Below are positions 43,209-51,127 of a stretch of DNA of 51,127 bases, piece by piece. This DNA is from Acidiferrobacterales bacterium (GTDB lineage: Bacteria; Pseudomonadota; Gammaproteobacteria; Acidiferrobacterales; SZUA-150). Position 1 is the stretch's first letter. Each line of letters opens with the position of its first letter. The stretch covers positions 1 through 51,127 of the forward strand of contig CAMYII010000061.1 of the NCBI GenBank assembly GCA_947258385.1, in the 5' to 3' direction. Both the position numbers and the translations under genes were made by a program. The notes beneath the pieces were generated by a model that was given only the letters and a program-made list of their open reading frames with translations, made no database searches and was not told where the DNA came from.

Positions 43209-44003
43209 TCAGGCGGCCTGTGCACGCTGCCCGTAATAAGACCAGCCGATAAGCGCCAGCCCGCCGATGATCATCGGCAGCGACAGGAGCTGGCCCATGG
43301 TGAACCAGCCGAGGGCCAGATAACCGATATGCGCATCGGGCTCGCGCACGAACTCGACGGCGAACCGGAAGACCCCGTAGAGCAGCAGAAACAGCCCCGA
43401 CACCGCCCCGACCGGACGCGGGCGCGCGGAGAACAGCCACAGCGCCACAAACAAGACGATGCCTTCCAGCAACGCCTCGTAGAGCTGCGAGGGATGGCGC
43501 GGCAGCGGACCGCCGGTGCGAAACACCACGCCCCATGGCACATCAGTGACCCGGCCCCACAACTCCTGGTTGATAAAATTCCCGACTCTGCCCGTGAACA
43601 GCCCCACCGGCGCCAACGGCACGAAAAAATCGGCGACCGCCAGAAAGGGGCGTCGTGTATGACGGCCGAACAACCACAACGCCAGCATCACGCCGAGCAG
43701 ACCGCCGTGGAACGACATGCCTCCGGTCCAGATGAAAAAGATCTCCAGGGGGTGACGCAAGTAGTAACCGAAGTTATAGAACAGCACATAACCCAGGCGC
43801 CCACCGGCGATGACACCGATGGCGAGGTAAAAAACGAGGTCGAGCACCTCGTGGCGGCTCCAGCCCGAATCCGGTTTCATTGCACGGTAGCGGCCCAGCC
43901 ACCATCCGCCGACAAAGCCGGCGACGTACATCAGCCCATACCAGTGGACCTTCACCGGGCCGAGACTGATGGCGACGGGATCAATATCAGGGGCGATAAG
44001 CAT
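43209..44003 (-). CDS. lgt: Prolipoprotein diacylglyceryl transferase
   Basis: Inner-membrane enzyme that attaches diacylglycerol from phosphatidylglycerol to the lipobox cysteine, the first step of lipoprotein maturation. From the ATG at 44003 it is 264 residues with about seven membrane segments. Signature: GRVGNFINQELWGR (conserved Arg and Asn) and HGGLLG with the essential His. A longer start at 44072 adds an unrelated N-terminus. It is 65 bases after the GT39 gene. Confidence 0.96.
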   Translation of the reverse strand: MLIAPDIDPVAISLGPVKVHWYGLMYVAGFVGGWWLGRYRAMKPDSGWSRHEVLDLVFYLAIGVIAGGRLGYVLFYNFGYYLRHPLEIFFIWTGGMSFHGGLLGVMLALWLFGRHTRRPFLAVADFFVPLAPVGLFTGRVGNFINQELWGRVTDVPWGVVFRTGGPLPRHPSQLYEALLEGIVLFVALWLFSARPRPVGAVSGLFLLLYGVFRFAVEFVREPDAHIGYLALGWFTMGQLLSLPMIIGGLALIGWSYYGQRAQAA

Positions 44004-44068
44004 ACGGGCGATTATGAAGTAGCCAGCGGCGCAAGACCAGCCTCGCACGCATGCCCCCGTTATGCGGA

Positions 44069-45865
44069 TCAACCGTTAACGAACCACGCCTTCCATACAA
44101 GGATTTTGCTGCCGCGATGAGCAGTTTCGAAGATCGGTTGATCGCGCCCCCCGGTATACGGCTGCCAGCCGTCCCCATACGTCACGATCAGACCATCGCG
44201 GTTGCCTGCGGCCCACGCCGCCACTTCCTCTTCACTGACGACCGCGAGCGGGGAAAACAATCTGCCGGCAAAGTGGAACTGACCCTGATAGGGACCAACA
44301 TGGGCGATGGGACGCTCTTGTTCCTGCGCCTTGGCCAGTATCCGGGAAATTTTATCAACCTCGAACCAAGAGTTATATTGCCAGGCAAGCGCAGAGACCG
44401 CGAAAACGGCCAGCATGACATTGGTAACGGCGATATTCATCACTCGCCGTTTGATGCGGGTCGGCGGAAACCCGGCCAGGATGATGCCGGCAAACGCGAT
44501 TCCGACTCCGACCAGCGGCGGCAATTCCCACAGCAATGCCGGAAGAAAACCGACCTGCGGCAAACCGGGCAGCAAGGCGAGCAAACCCCCCAAAACGATG
44601 ACCGGAAAGCTCATGCTGGCGAAGGCGCGATCCTGCCCGTAATCGGCCAGCCCATCGTCCAGCAACAGATAGGTCATAAGCAGAGAAAGGGCCGGTACCA
44701 GCGGCAACAGGAATTGGGGTTGCCGCGAAGGCGTGAATGTCAGAGCGATAATGGCCGGTACCATCCAGACCATGCAGAACCGGAACCCGCTGTTGACCGG
44801 CGCTTGCCTGATCGACCACAGCCGCATCCACGGTAGCGGCCAGATGGACCAGGGGATCAACACCAGTGGGACTAACAACAGATACCACCACCAGGGATGG
44901 TGTTGCGGAAACAAATCCATGGCATGCGGCTGCACGTACCTGGCAAGCATGTCCAGTCCCAGCCCAACGCCGTAGCGGTCCATTATGGGCCACAACCAGG
45001 CGCCGAAGACCGCCGCCGCCACCAGCAAGGCCTTAAAAACATTGCCGTACCATCGGCCGGCATCGACCGGCGGGTCACCGTCGACCCAGAATGCCGCCAG
45101 TACCGCCACCGGCAAGACAAAGAGATAAATCACGAACCCGCCGGCGAGCGAACCGAGGCCCAGGGCCAGCCCCAGCACCATCCAGTTCCAGGCCCGTTGT
45201 TGCCGCCACATCAGCAGCAGCGCGAGCATGGCCAGCAACGTAAAACAGGCCAGCACGAGATCGGGCAGGGCCAGGGTGGAGTACAACGCCCAGGCCGGCG
45301 TCCCCACCAACACCAGCGGCGCGTAACGGACGATGTTTGGCTGCCCGGGCCACAAATTGCGCGCGATCGCCCCAACCAGCATTAGACTGAAAAAAGCAAA
45401 CAGCGCAGGAACCAGGCGCGGCCACCACTCGCTCACACCCCAGATTTTCCAGCCCACGTGGATTAACCAAGAAAGCAGGGGGGGATCGCCGGTATACAGC
45501 TCGCCATTCAGATACGGGAGCAGGATATCGCCATGGACCCACATCTCCCACGCGACGGCCAGTTGCCGCGTCTCATCCGTGGGCCAGGCGTTGCGCAAAA
45601 ACAACGATGCCAGACACAGGATCAACCACAGACCGACCGAAGCGAAGCTTATCTTTAACCCGGGCACCTGCCGGCTCAGCCGGGTGGTCGTGCCGCGGTG
45701 CGGTCGCGGCTGCTGCTCAAGCGGCAGACCGACACCGCTCACCTCGATCTCTTCGACAACGAGCTTCTCCAGCCGGGAAATACTGGGATCGCGCTCGCGC
45801 CGACGTGATCCGCGCCGGCGTTTCTTTCGCTTTTTCTTTTCCGGTTTTTTCTTCTCCCAGAACAT
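44069..45865 (-). CDS. GT39-family membrane glycosyltransferase
   Basis: Predicted inner-membrane glycosyltransferase of family 39 (PMT/ArnT type), which moves sugars from a polyprenyl-phosphate donor to proteins or lipid A. The 598 residues have 12 or more hydrophobic segments. The first periplasmic loop carries DETRQLAVAWEMW with the catalytic acidic residue, followed by NGELYTGDPPLLSWLIH typical of ArnT-like proteins. Oddly, the N-terminus is extremely basic (KKKPEKKKRKKRRRGSRRRE, residues about 5-24), followed by about 50 polar residues before the first membrane helix. Acceptor unknown. Confidence 0.87.
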   Translation of the reverse strand: MFWEKKKPEKKKRKKRRRGSRRRERDPSISRLEKLVVEEIEVSGVGLPLEQQPRPHRGTTTRLSRQVPGLKISFASVGLWLILCLASLFLRNAWPTDETRQLAVAWEMWVHGDILLPYLNGELYTGDPPLLSWLIHVGWKIWGVSEWWPRLVPALFAFFSLMLVGAIARNLWPGQPNIVRYAPLVLVGTPAWALYSTLALPDLVLACFTLLAMLALLLMWRQQRAWNWMVLGLALGLGSLAGGFVIYLFVLPVAVLAAFWVDGDPPVDAGRWYGNVFKALLVAAAVFGAWLWPIMDRYGVGLGLDMLARYVQPHAMDLFPQHHPWWWYLLLVPLVLIPWSIWPLPWMRLWSIRQAPVNSGFRFCMVWMVPAIIALTFTPSRQPQFLLPLVPALSLLMTYLLLDDGLADYGQDRAFASMSFPVIVLGGLLALLPGLPQVGFLPALLWELPPLVGVGIAFAGIILAGFPPTRIKRRVMNIAVTNVMLAVFAVSALAWQYNSWFEVDKISRILAKAQEQERPIAHVGPYQGQFHFAGRLFSPLAVVSEEEVAAWAAGNRDGLIVTYGDGWQPYTGGRDQPIFETAHRGSKILVWKAWFVNG

Positions 45866-46193
45866 TAACGGAAACTCACGCGCGTTGGTGGTGGCCGGAC
45901 AATTTAAAGAAGATAGCCACTATTTCAGGATAAGCGCTGGTTAATGGAACGCAAGCGGCTGCGGACCGCCGACGACGGTCTGCGATCAGGCGAAAGCGCC
46001 CTGTCGTCAATCCGCGGCAGGCGTCCCTGGTGCTTATCAGGGAGCGGTGACGGCCCCGGTGCACCTCGCACGGACGACATCCAAAAACGGCACAAGTCCG
46101 ATGGGTGGCCCGGCGCATCCCGACCCGGGCCAGGTAAGACAAAGCCCAGGGAATCGGCTATAGTTGACTTCTTTACTCAGGATAGAGTCGGAC
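45866..46193. other. Intergenic region before the YyaL-type gene
   Basis: About 328 bases between divergent genes. Two open frames overlap it but neither has a family or ribosome-binding site that persuades me. TATAGTTGACTTCTTTACTC (46160-46179) may include promoter elements of the downstream gene. No hairpin of note. Confidence 0.3.
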
Positions 46194-48269
46194 ATGACCC
46201 ACAACAATCGGCTGGCGGCGGAGACAAGCCCCTACCTGCTGCAACATGCGCACAACCCGGTGGACTGGTATCCGTGGAACGAGGAGGCGCTGGACAGGGC
46301 CCGCCGCGAAGACAAACCGATCCTGATATCGATCGGCTATTCCGCCTGTCATTGGTGCCACGTGATGGAACAGGAGTCGTTCGAGGACCAAGAGACCGCA
46401 AGCGTGATGAACGAGCTGTTCGTCAATGTAAAAGTCGACCGCGAGGAACGGCCCGATCTGGACAAGATTTACCAGACGGCGCACCAGATGCTGGTGCAGC
46501 GCCCCGGTGGCTGGCCGCTCAACATGTTCCTCACGCCGCAGGAACACCTGCCGATCTTCGGTGGCACCTATTTCCCCAGGGAGGCGCGCCACGGCCTACC
46601 GCCGTTCAAGGAAATCCTGCGTCGTGTCGCCGAGTATTACCGGCAATACAAAAACGAGGTCGAAAAACAAAATAACGCGCTGACCACGGCGTTCAGCCAG
46701 ATGCAGGCCCCGCATCGCGGCCCCGGCCTGTCGATCAGCGCCGACATGCTGTTGCGCGCGCGCGAGGACATCGAGCGCCAGTTCGACGCCCGTCACGGCG
46801 GCTTTGGCCGCGCGCCAAAGTTTTTTCATCCCACCACCCTCACACGCTGCCTGCGCCACTGGGCCGCCGGCGCCATCGGCGGCAATCCCGACGCCCAGGC
46901 CCTGCACATGGCCCGCTACACGCTGCATGCCATGGCCTCGGGCGGGGTTTACGATCAGCTCGGCGGCGGTTTCTGCCGCTACTCGGTGGACGAGGCGTGG
47001 ATGATCCCGCATTTCGAGAAGATGTTGTACGACAACGGCCAGTTGCTGGCGCTGTACGCCCAGGCCGCGCTCGCGACCGGCGACGACACCTTCGCCCGCA
47101 TCGCCGGGCAGACCGGCGATTGGGTGATGCGAGAGATGCAATCGCCGCACGGCGGATATTACTCCACGCTGGACGCCGATTCGGAAGGCGAGGAGGGCAA
47201 ATTCTACGTCTGGACCTCCGAGGCGCTACAGGGCCTGCTTGACGCCGACGAGTGGTCCGCCATGGCATTGCGCTACGGCCTCGACGGCAACCCGAATTTC
47301 GAAGGCAAGTGGAACCTGCATGTGTCCGCGGGCGTGGATGCGATCGCCGAGCGACTGGGACGTCCGGCCGAGGAGGTCCGCGCGAGGCTGGCCGGCGCCC
47401 AGCAAAAACTCTTCGCGGCACGCGAAAAACGCGTGCGACCGGGACGCGATGAAAAGATCCTGACCTCGTGGAATGCCCTGATGATCAAGGGCATGGCATG
47501 CGCGGGGCGCCTGTTGCAGCGGCCCGACTTCATAGACTCCGCCGAAAAGGCGCTCGACTACCTCCGCGGCAACCTGTGGACGCATGGCCGCCTGCTCGCG
47601 ACCGCGAAAGATGGCAAGGCCCATCTCAACGCCTACCTGGACGACTACGCTTTTTTGATCGACGGCACCTTGGAGTTGCTGCAGGCACGCTGGCGCGACG
47701 GCGAGCTGCAGTTCGTCATCGCGCTGGCCGAGGTGCTGCTTGAGCACTTTGAAGACGGGGACCGAGGCGCGTTTTTCTTCACCGCCGACGATCACGAATC
47801 GCTGGTCTATCGGCCGAAGCCGGATGCCGACGAGGCCATGCCGTCGGGCAACGGCATCGCCGCCTACGCGCTGCAACGGCTCGGGCACCTGTTGGGCGAG
47901 CGCCGTTACCTTGAGGCCGCCGAGCGGACCATACGGGCCTTGTATCCAGTCATAGAGCACTACCGTCCCGGCTTCGGCTCACTTTTGGACGCGGTGGAAG
48001 AATCCCTGGAACCGCCCCAGACCGTTATCCTTCGCGGTCGACCCGAGTCCATGCAGGCCTGGCAGCAACGCTGTCAGCGAGCTTACGCGCCCCGCCGCCT
48101 GACCCTGGCGATCCCCGATGATGCAAAGGGCCTGCCGGCAATGCTGGTCGAGCGGACCAACAAAGACACCGTTACGGCCTACGTCTGCACGGGCCATGCG
48201 TGTTCGGCGCCCATCACCAAGCTAACGCAGCTTGAGGCGGAGCTGGTCCAGGAAGAAGTGGAAGGATAA
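46194..48269 (+). CDS. Thioredoxin-domain protein, YyaL/DUF255 family
   Basis: A 691-residue protein of the YyaL family (human relative SPATA20). It has an N-terminal thioredoxin-fold DUF255 domain (about 1-165) with [10 protein letters not shown] carrying the CxxC pair, and a C-terminal (alpha/alpha)6 barrel resembling N-acylglucosamine 2-epimerases ([13 protein letters not shown] to the end). Function unknown in general. A role linking thiol chemistry and sugar binding is speculation. I use the ATG at 46194 ([22 protein letters not shown] is the usual family start). It converges on the methyltransferase gene with a 14-base gap. Confidence 0.93.
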   Translation: MTHNNRLAAETSPYLLQHAHNPVDWYPWNEEALDRARREDKPILISIGYSACHWCHVMEQESFEDQETASVMNELFVNVKVDREERPDLDKIYQTAHQMLVQRPGGWPLNMFLTPQEHLPIFGGTYFPREARHGLPPFKEILRRVAEYYRQYKNEVEKQNNALTTAFSQMQAPHRGPGLSISADMLLRAREDIERQFDARHGGFGRAPKFFHPTTLTRCLRHWAAGAIGGNPDAQALHMARYTLHAMASGGVYDQLGGGFCRYSVDEAWMIPHFEKMLYDNGQLLALYAQAALATGDDTFARIAGQTGDWVMREMQSPHGGYYSTLDADSEGEEGKFYVWTSEALQGLLDADEWSAMALRYGLDGNPNFEGKWNLHVSAGVDAIAERLGRPAEEVRARLAGAQQKLFAAREKRVRPGRDEKILTSWNALMIKGMACAGRLLQRPDFIDSAEKALDYLRGNLWTHGRLLATAKDGKAHLNAYLDDYAFLIDGTLELLQARWRDGELQFVIALAEVLLEHFEDGDRGAFFFTADDHESLVYRPKPDADEAMPSGNGIAAYALQRLGHLLGERRYLEAAERTIRALYPVIEHYRPGFGSLLDAVEESLEPPQTVILRGRPESMQAWQQRCQRAYAPRRLTLAIPDDAKGLPAMLVERTNKDTVTAYVCTGHACSAPITKLTQLEAELVQEEVEG

Positions 48270-48283
48270 GGCGCTACGAACGA

Positions 48284-48859
48284 CTACGCACCGAGATAGA
48301 GCGCATAGGCGTAAAGCGCAGCGTAGGCCGCCAGCACCGCGAGCAGGTTCCAGTGGCCGTTGTTGCTAACCATTACATGCCAGTCAAAAAACCAAACCGA
48401 CTTCTCGCGCAGGCGGCTCAAGGTGGGGAGGAAGCGGTGCACCGTCAGGCAATAGCTTTCGTACGGCTCACCGAGCAAACGCCGCAGGCGCTGCTCCTCG
48501 CGCTTCACCCGGTTAACCATGTAAAAGTAATAAAACACACAGTACGCCGCCGTCACGTAGGGACTACTGAGCAGTAAAACAAAGCCCAGCAGCAGCAGGA
48601 ATCGCCCCAGATACATCGGGTTTCTCACCAGCACATAAGGGCCGCGCGCGGTCAGTTCCTCGTTCTTGACCAATGAGGCGAATGACCAGAGCTGGATAAA
48701 TTCTCCGAGCATGGAAACGATAAACCCCGCCAGCAACCATTCGGGTTGAAGATACAACGCGAGGAGCACGACGAAGACAACGGCAACGGCGTATCTGAGC
48801 TTCAGAAAGAGCTTTCTGAGCATCGCGTTGTTGAACAAACTGTGGATGACATTGATCAC
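48284..48859 (-). CDS. Isoprenylcysteine methyltransferase-like membrane protein
   Basis: Integral membrane methyltransferase of the ICMT/PEMT-like family, 191 residues with about five hydrophobic segments. The SAM-binding signature is ARGPYVLVRNPMYLGRF, the bacterial form of GPY..xRHPxY. Bacteria lack prenylated proteins, so the substrate is likely a lipid or small molecule. It is unknown here. The E-rich EEQRLRRLLGEPYESY near the C-terminus is the other family mark. Confidence 0.85.
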   Translation of the reverse strand: MINVIHSLFNNAMLRKLFLKLRYAVAVVFVVLLALYLQPEWLLAGFIVSMLGEFIQLWSFASLVKNEELTARGPYVLVRNPMYLGRFLLLLGFVLLLSSPYVTAAYCVFYYFYMVNRVKREEQRLRRLLGEPYESYCLTVHRFLPTLSRLREKSVWFFDWHVMVSNNGHWNLLAVLAAYAALYAYALYLGA

Positions 48860-48972
48860 GATGGTGTTCCTGAGAGTTACAACGCTGATTGCGGCGGCGA
48901 TTATACTGACCCGCGATGGGGATGACTAATATAGCTGTCTCGACAGGCGGTACACCCCATATTCTAGCGAAT

Positions 48973-49350
48973 TCAGGGTATGTGCGGCCACAAAATCAGC
49001 CCCCATGTAAGCACGGCAGCGAGAATGGACAGCAGCACAGCCGCCGAACCGATGTCCTTGGCCTCGGCGGACAGCCTGTGGCGCTCGTTGCCAATGCGAT
49101 CGACGGTCGCCTCGACCGCGGTGTTCAACAGCTCCACAATGAGCACCAGCAGCAGACTGCCGATTAACAGCGCGCGCTCGATCCCGTTGTCGCCAAGCCA
49201 GGCCCCGAGCGGCGCGAGCACAACGAAAAGTATGAGCTCCTGACGAAACGCGGCCTCGCCGCGCGCCGCGGCCCTGAAGCCCGCCGCCGAATAGCCGGCG
49301 GCCCGCCACACGCGCGTAAAATCAAGACTGCTGTTGCGGGGATCTTTCAT
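48973..49350 (-). CDS. dgkA: Diacylglycerol kinase
   Basis: Small trimeric inner-membrane kinase that recycles diacylglycerol to phosphatidic acid. The 125 residues show three membrane segments and the active-site signature ELLNTAVEATVDRIG with EAAFRQE upstream, the residues that bind ATP-magnesium and lipid in E. coli DgkA. The short helix N-terminal to the first membrane span is present. Confidence 0.95.
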   Translation of the reverse strand: MKDPRNSSLDFTRVWRAAGYSAAGFRAAARGEAAFRQELILFVVLAPLGAWLGDNGIERALLIGSLLLVLIVELLNTAVEATVDRIGNERHRLSAEAKDIGSAAVLLSILAAVLTWGLILWPHIP

Positions 49351-49451
49351 GAGGCCCCTGTTTACCTGTGCGTGCCGGACAAATCAAGCGCTATCTGGCC
49401 CAGCGAGGGCACGCCGTCTCATGCCGGTAAGGCAACACACGCAAAAACCGA

Positions 49452-49910
49452 TTGATCGCTGTACAATCCCTGCGTGCCTTTGCCGAAGACAGGCCGGAAC
49501 AAAGACATCTGCTCATCGAAGGCAGCAGCACCAACTTCATCGACATCGCCGGCGCGGAAATGCCGATCCGACAGGCGCAGCAGACCGGCGGCGGATTGTC
49601 CCTGGCGAAGACCAAAGACGGCGTCTACAGGGTATTGAAGCGTGGCGGCGATATGAAGCAACCCGGCGCAGACGATACCTTCAGGTCAAAGGCCGATGCA
49701 ATCCACGCGATTTTTCAGCGCCTGGACCGCGAACGTTGCGCCGTATGCGACCAGCGCATCTTCACCGAATGCACCGGCGTCGCTTACCGCGGCGAGTCGC
49801 CGGCCGGATCACGGTGCCGAAGCGATTCCAAAGAAGCGGACCTGGAGGTATCGCGTGTGCAGCCGTGGATGCAACACGCCCAAGGATGGGCTGACGCAGA
49901 GGCTCCTTAA
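49452..49910 (+). pseudogene. Truncated SulP-type permease remnant (STAS domain)
   Basis: The 152-codon frame matches the C-terminal STAS domain of SulP-family anion permeases: RHLLIEGSSTNFIDIAGAEM, a GGGLSLAKTKDGVYRVL strand-helix part, then DDTFRSKADAIHAIF and the cysteine tail CAVCDQRIFTECTG seen at the end of SulP proteins with this tail. The membrane domain of about 400 residues that should precede it is missing: the frame is closed by a TAA near 49426, and only a TTG start is available. The last 40 codons after the STAS match are unlike the family. I read it as the 3' remnant of a deleted sulfate permease gene. A free-standing STAS protein is the alternative. Confidence 0.6.
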
Positions 49911-49911
49911 T

Positions 49912-50529
49912 CTACTCCCCTTCCTCGTAGACCTCATCGTAACCGGTGATCATGCTCTTGACGTGAGACAAGGTAAACACCGTCTTCTTCCCAAGCAGCG
50001 CCAGATAGACATGGACGATGAAGAAAAACAGCATGGCAAAGGCGGCGGCCGTGTGAGTCAAGGCAACGACACCGAGCGGCACATCTGCCAGGCCCCATTC
50101 CGGCCAGAACTTGTAGTAGAGGTATAACAGCCCCGACACCCAGATCACCGGCGAGATAATGACCTTGAAAAACAGATAGGCCAGGCGTTGCAGCGGATTG
50201 TGCTTCGCCCATTGGGTCTTGCGGTAGGGATGGACCTCGCCGCGAAAAATGCCCACGGCATAGAATTTCGCCACAGCGAACAACTTGTCCTGCGTGGGCA
50301 GATATTGCCGCCATTCCCCGGTGGTAAAGTGCCAAAAGATGGCGAAGGCCCACAGACCGATCAGGGTCCAGGCCAGGGCGATGTGCAGGTCCACTGCCTG
50401 CTCGAAAGTAAACAGGTGATAGGACCCATGGATATTGAATCCGGTGATCAGCATCACGATGACCAACGCCGCCTGGGTCCAATGCCAGAAACGCTCAAAC
50501 CCCTTGAATATCTTGACCCTTTCCATCAC
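49912..50529 (-). CDS. Cytochrome b561/b6-type membrane protein
   Basis: A 205-residue integral membrane diheme cytochrome b of the type that serves thiosulfate, tetrathionate or formate oxidoreductases. Four hydrophobic segments carry candidate heme-ligand histidines in FWHWTQ, DLHIALAW, FWHFTTGEW and LTHTAAAFAM with FIVHVYLA. Residues EWRQYLP on the loop are common in this family. The usual multiheme cytochrome or reductase partner gene is not beside it, since the flanks are the SulP remnant and sucD. Electron partner unknown. Confidence 0.85.
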   Translation of the reverse strand: MMERVKIFKGFERFWHWTQAALVIVMLITGFNIHGSYHLFTFEQAVDLHIALAWTLIGLWAFAIFWHFTTGEWRQYLPTQDKLFAVAKFYAVGIFRGEVHPYRKTQWAKHNPLQRLAYLFFKVIISPVIWVSGLLYLYYKFWPEWGLADVPLGVVALTHTAAAFAMLFFFIVHVYLALLGKKTVFTLSHVKSMITGYDEVYEEGE

Positions 50530-50640
50530 CGCCCCCCTCTGTTCGCATTCACAGCAGTGGCCTGCCGGATACTATGCACCACCGCGCCCGCGATGGCCAG
50601 CAGCGCTGGCGTAAGGCATTGCTGCGTTGCGAAAAACGAA

Positions 50641-51127
50641 TCAGCGTGACGGCAGCGCCCGTTTCACCGCCGCGCCCATGTCCGCGGGCGAATCCACGGT
50701 GTGCACGCCGGCGGCCTGTAAGGCGGCGAACTTCTCCGCCGCCGTGCCCTTGCCGCCGGCGATGATGGCGCCGGCATGGCCCATGCGCTTGCCCTTGGGC
50801 GCGGTGACACCGGCGATATAGGCCACCACCGGCTTGGAGACCTTGTGCTTGATGTACTCCGCGACCTCTTCCTCGGCCGTGCCGCCGATCTCCCCCACCA
50901 TGAGGATGGCCTGCGTCTGCGGATCGCCCTCAAACAACGCCAGACAATCGATGAAGCTCATCCCGGGAATGGGGTCGCCTCCGATACCGATGCAGGTGCT
51001 CTGGCCAAGGCCGCAATCGGTGGTCTGCTTGACGGCCTCGTAAGTCAGCGTGCCGGAGCGCGAGACGACCCCGACGCTACCGGGCCTGTGGATCACGCCG
51101 GGCATGATGCCGATCTTGCACTCCCCC
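50641..51127 (-). CDS. sucD: Succinyl-CoA ligase alpha subunit (5' end outside window)
   Basis: C-terminal part of the ADP- or GDP-forming succinyl-CoA synthetase alpha subunit of the TCA cycle. About 160 codons lie inside the window. The gene starts beyond the right edge, since the frame continues upstream through [10 protein letters not shown]. Seen here are the domain-linking [30 protein letters not shown] and the phospho-histidine loop in [12 protein letters not shown], as in E. coli SucD. The ATG inside IMPGVIH is not the start. Confidence 0.95.
   Translation of the reverse strand, partial: GECKIGIMPGVIHRPGSVGVVSRSGTLTYEAVKQTTDCGLGQSTCIGIGGDPIPGMSFIDCLALFEGDPQTQAILMVGEIGGTAEEEVAEYIKHKVSKPVVAYIAGVTAPKGKRMGHAGAIIAGGKGTAAEKFAALQAAGVHTVDSPADMGAAVKRALPSR

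Overview
The window is GC-rich chromosomal DNA from a gammaproteobacterium. The strongest lineage marker is the block ygfB-pepP-ubiH-ubiI facing a TIGR02449 gene-zapA-6S RNA-fau. This arrangement is conserved across Gammaproteobacteria. A closer placement, for example among sulfur-oxidising Chromatiales or Acidiferrobacterales, is only an inference from the sulfur-linked genes. I see no phage, transposase, CRISPR array or tRNA.

Layout. 1-4150: nitrogen control (glnA, ntrB, ntrC), with a terminator and an NtrC-type site before ntrB. 4269-8557: a minus-strand sulfation operon of a PAPS-synthase-like fusion and two sulfotransferases. 8558-9121: a complex repeat. 9122-10357: chrA. 10959-11906: a solitary PhnD-like binding protein. 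12007-18159: the ubiquinone/6S locus. 18338-19794: DUF427, EVE and secreted cyclophilin genes. 20171-22547: ilvA and rpiA, divergent. 22630-26337: envelope genes (DUF3047, an LpxL-like acyltransferase, DUF3108, uppP). 26260-27875: lexA and a degenerate Y-family polymerase relative. 28034-32051: a lipoprotein, a CPXCG-Rof-metallohydrolase operon and a membrane-anchored unknown. 32069-37076: cca-tatT-dctP-dctQ-dctM. 37129-43088: an aminopeptidase lipoprotein, an NDUFA9-like protein, slt and an aldehyde dehydrogenase. 43209-51127: a GT39 glycosyltransferase, lgt, a YyaL-type protein, an ICMT-like methyltransferase, dgkA, a SulP remnant, a cytochrome b and the C-terminal part of sucD.

Most of the window is housekeeping. 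The accessory part that stands out is the sulfation operon. Its first gene keeps an intact APS kinase domain, but the fused ATP sulfurylase domain has lost all three signature active-site motifs while keeping its scaffold and a putative zinc site. The protein therefore probably makes PAPS from APS supplied elsewhere, and the two downstream sulfotransferases would use that PAPS on an unknown acceptor.

Other points of interest are a lexA operon carrying an alphaproteobacterial-type LexA box and a polymerase relative with a deleted catalytic core, a four-copy intergenic repeat family that always sits at the 3' end of minus-strand genes, and a truncated sulfate-permease STAS remnant.
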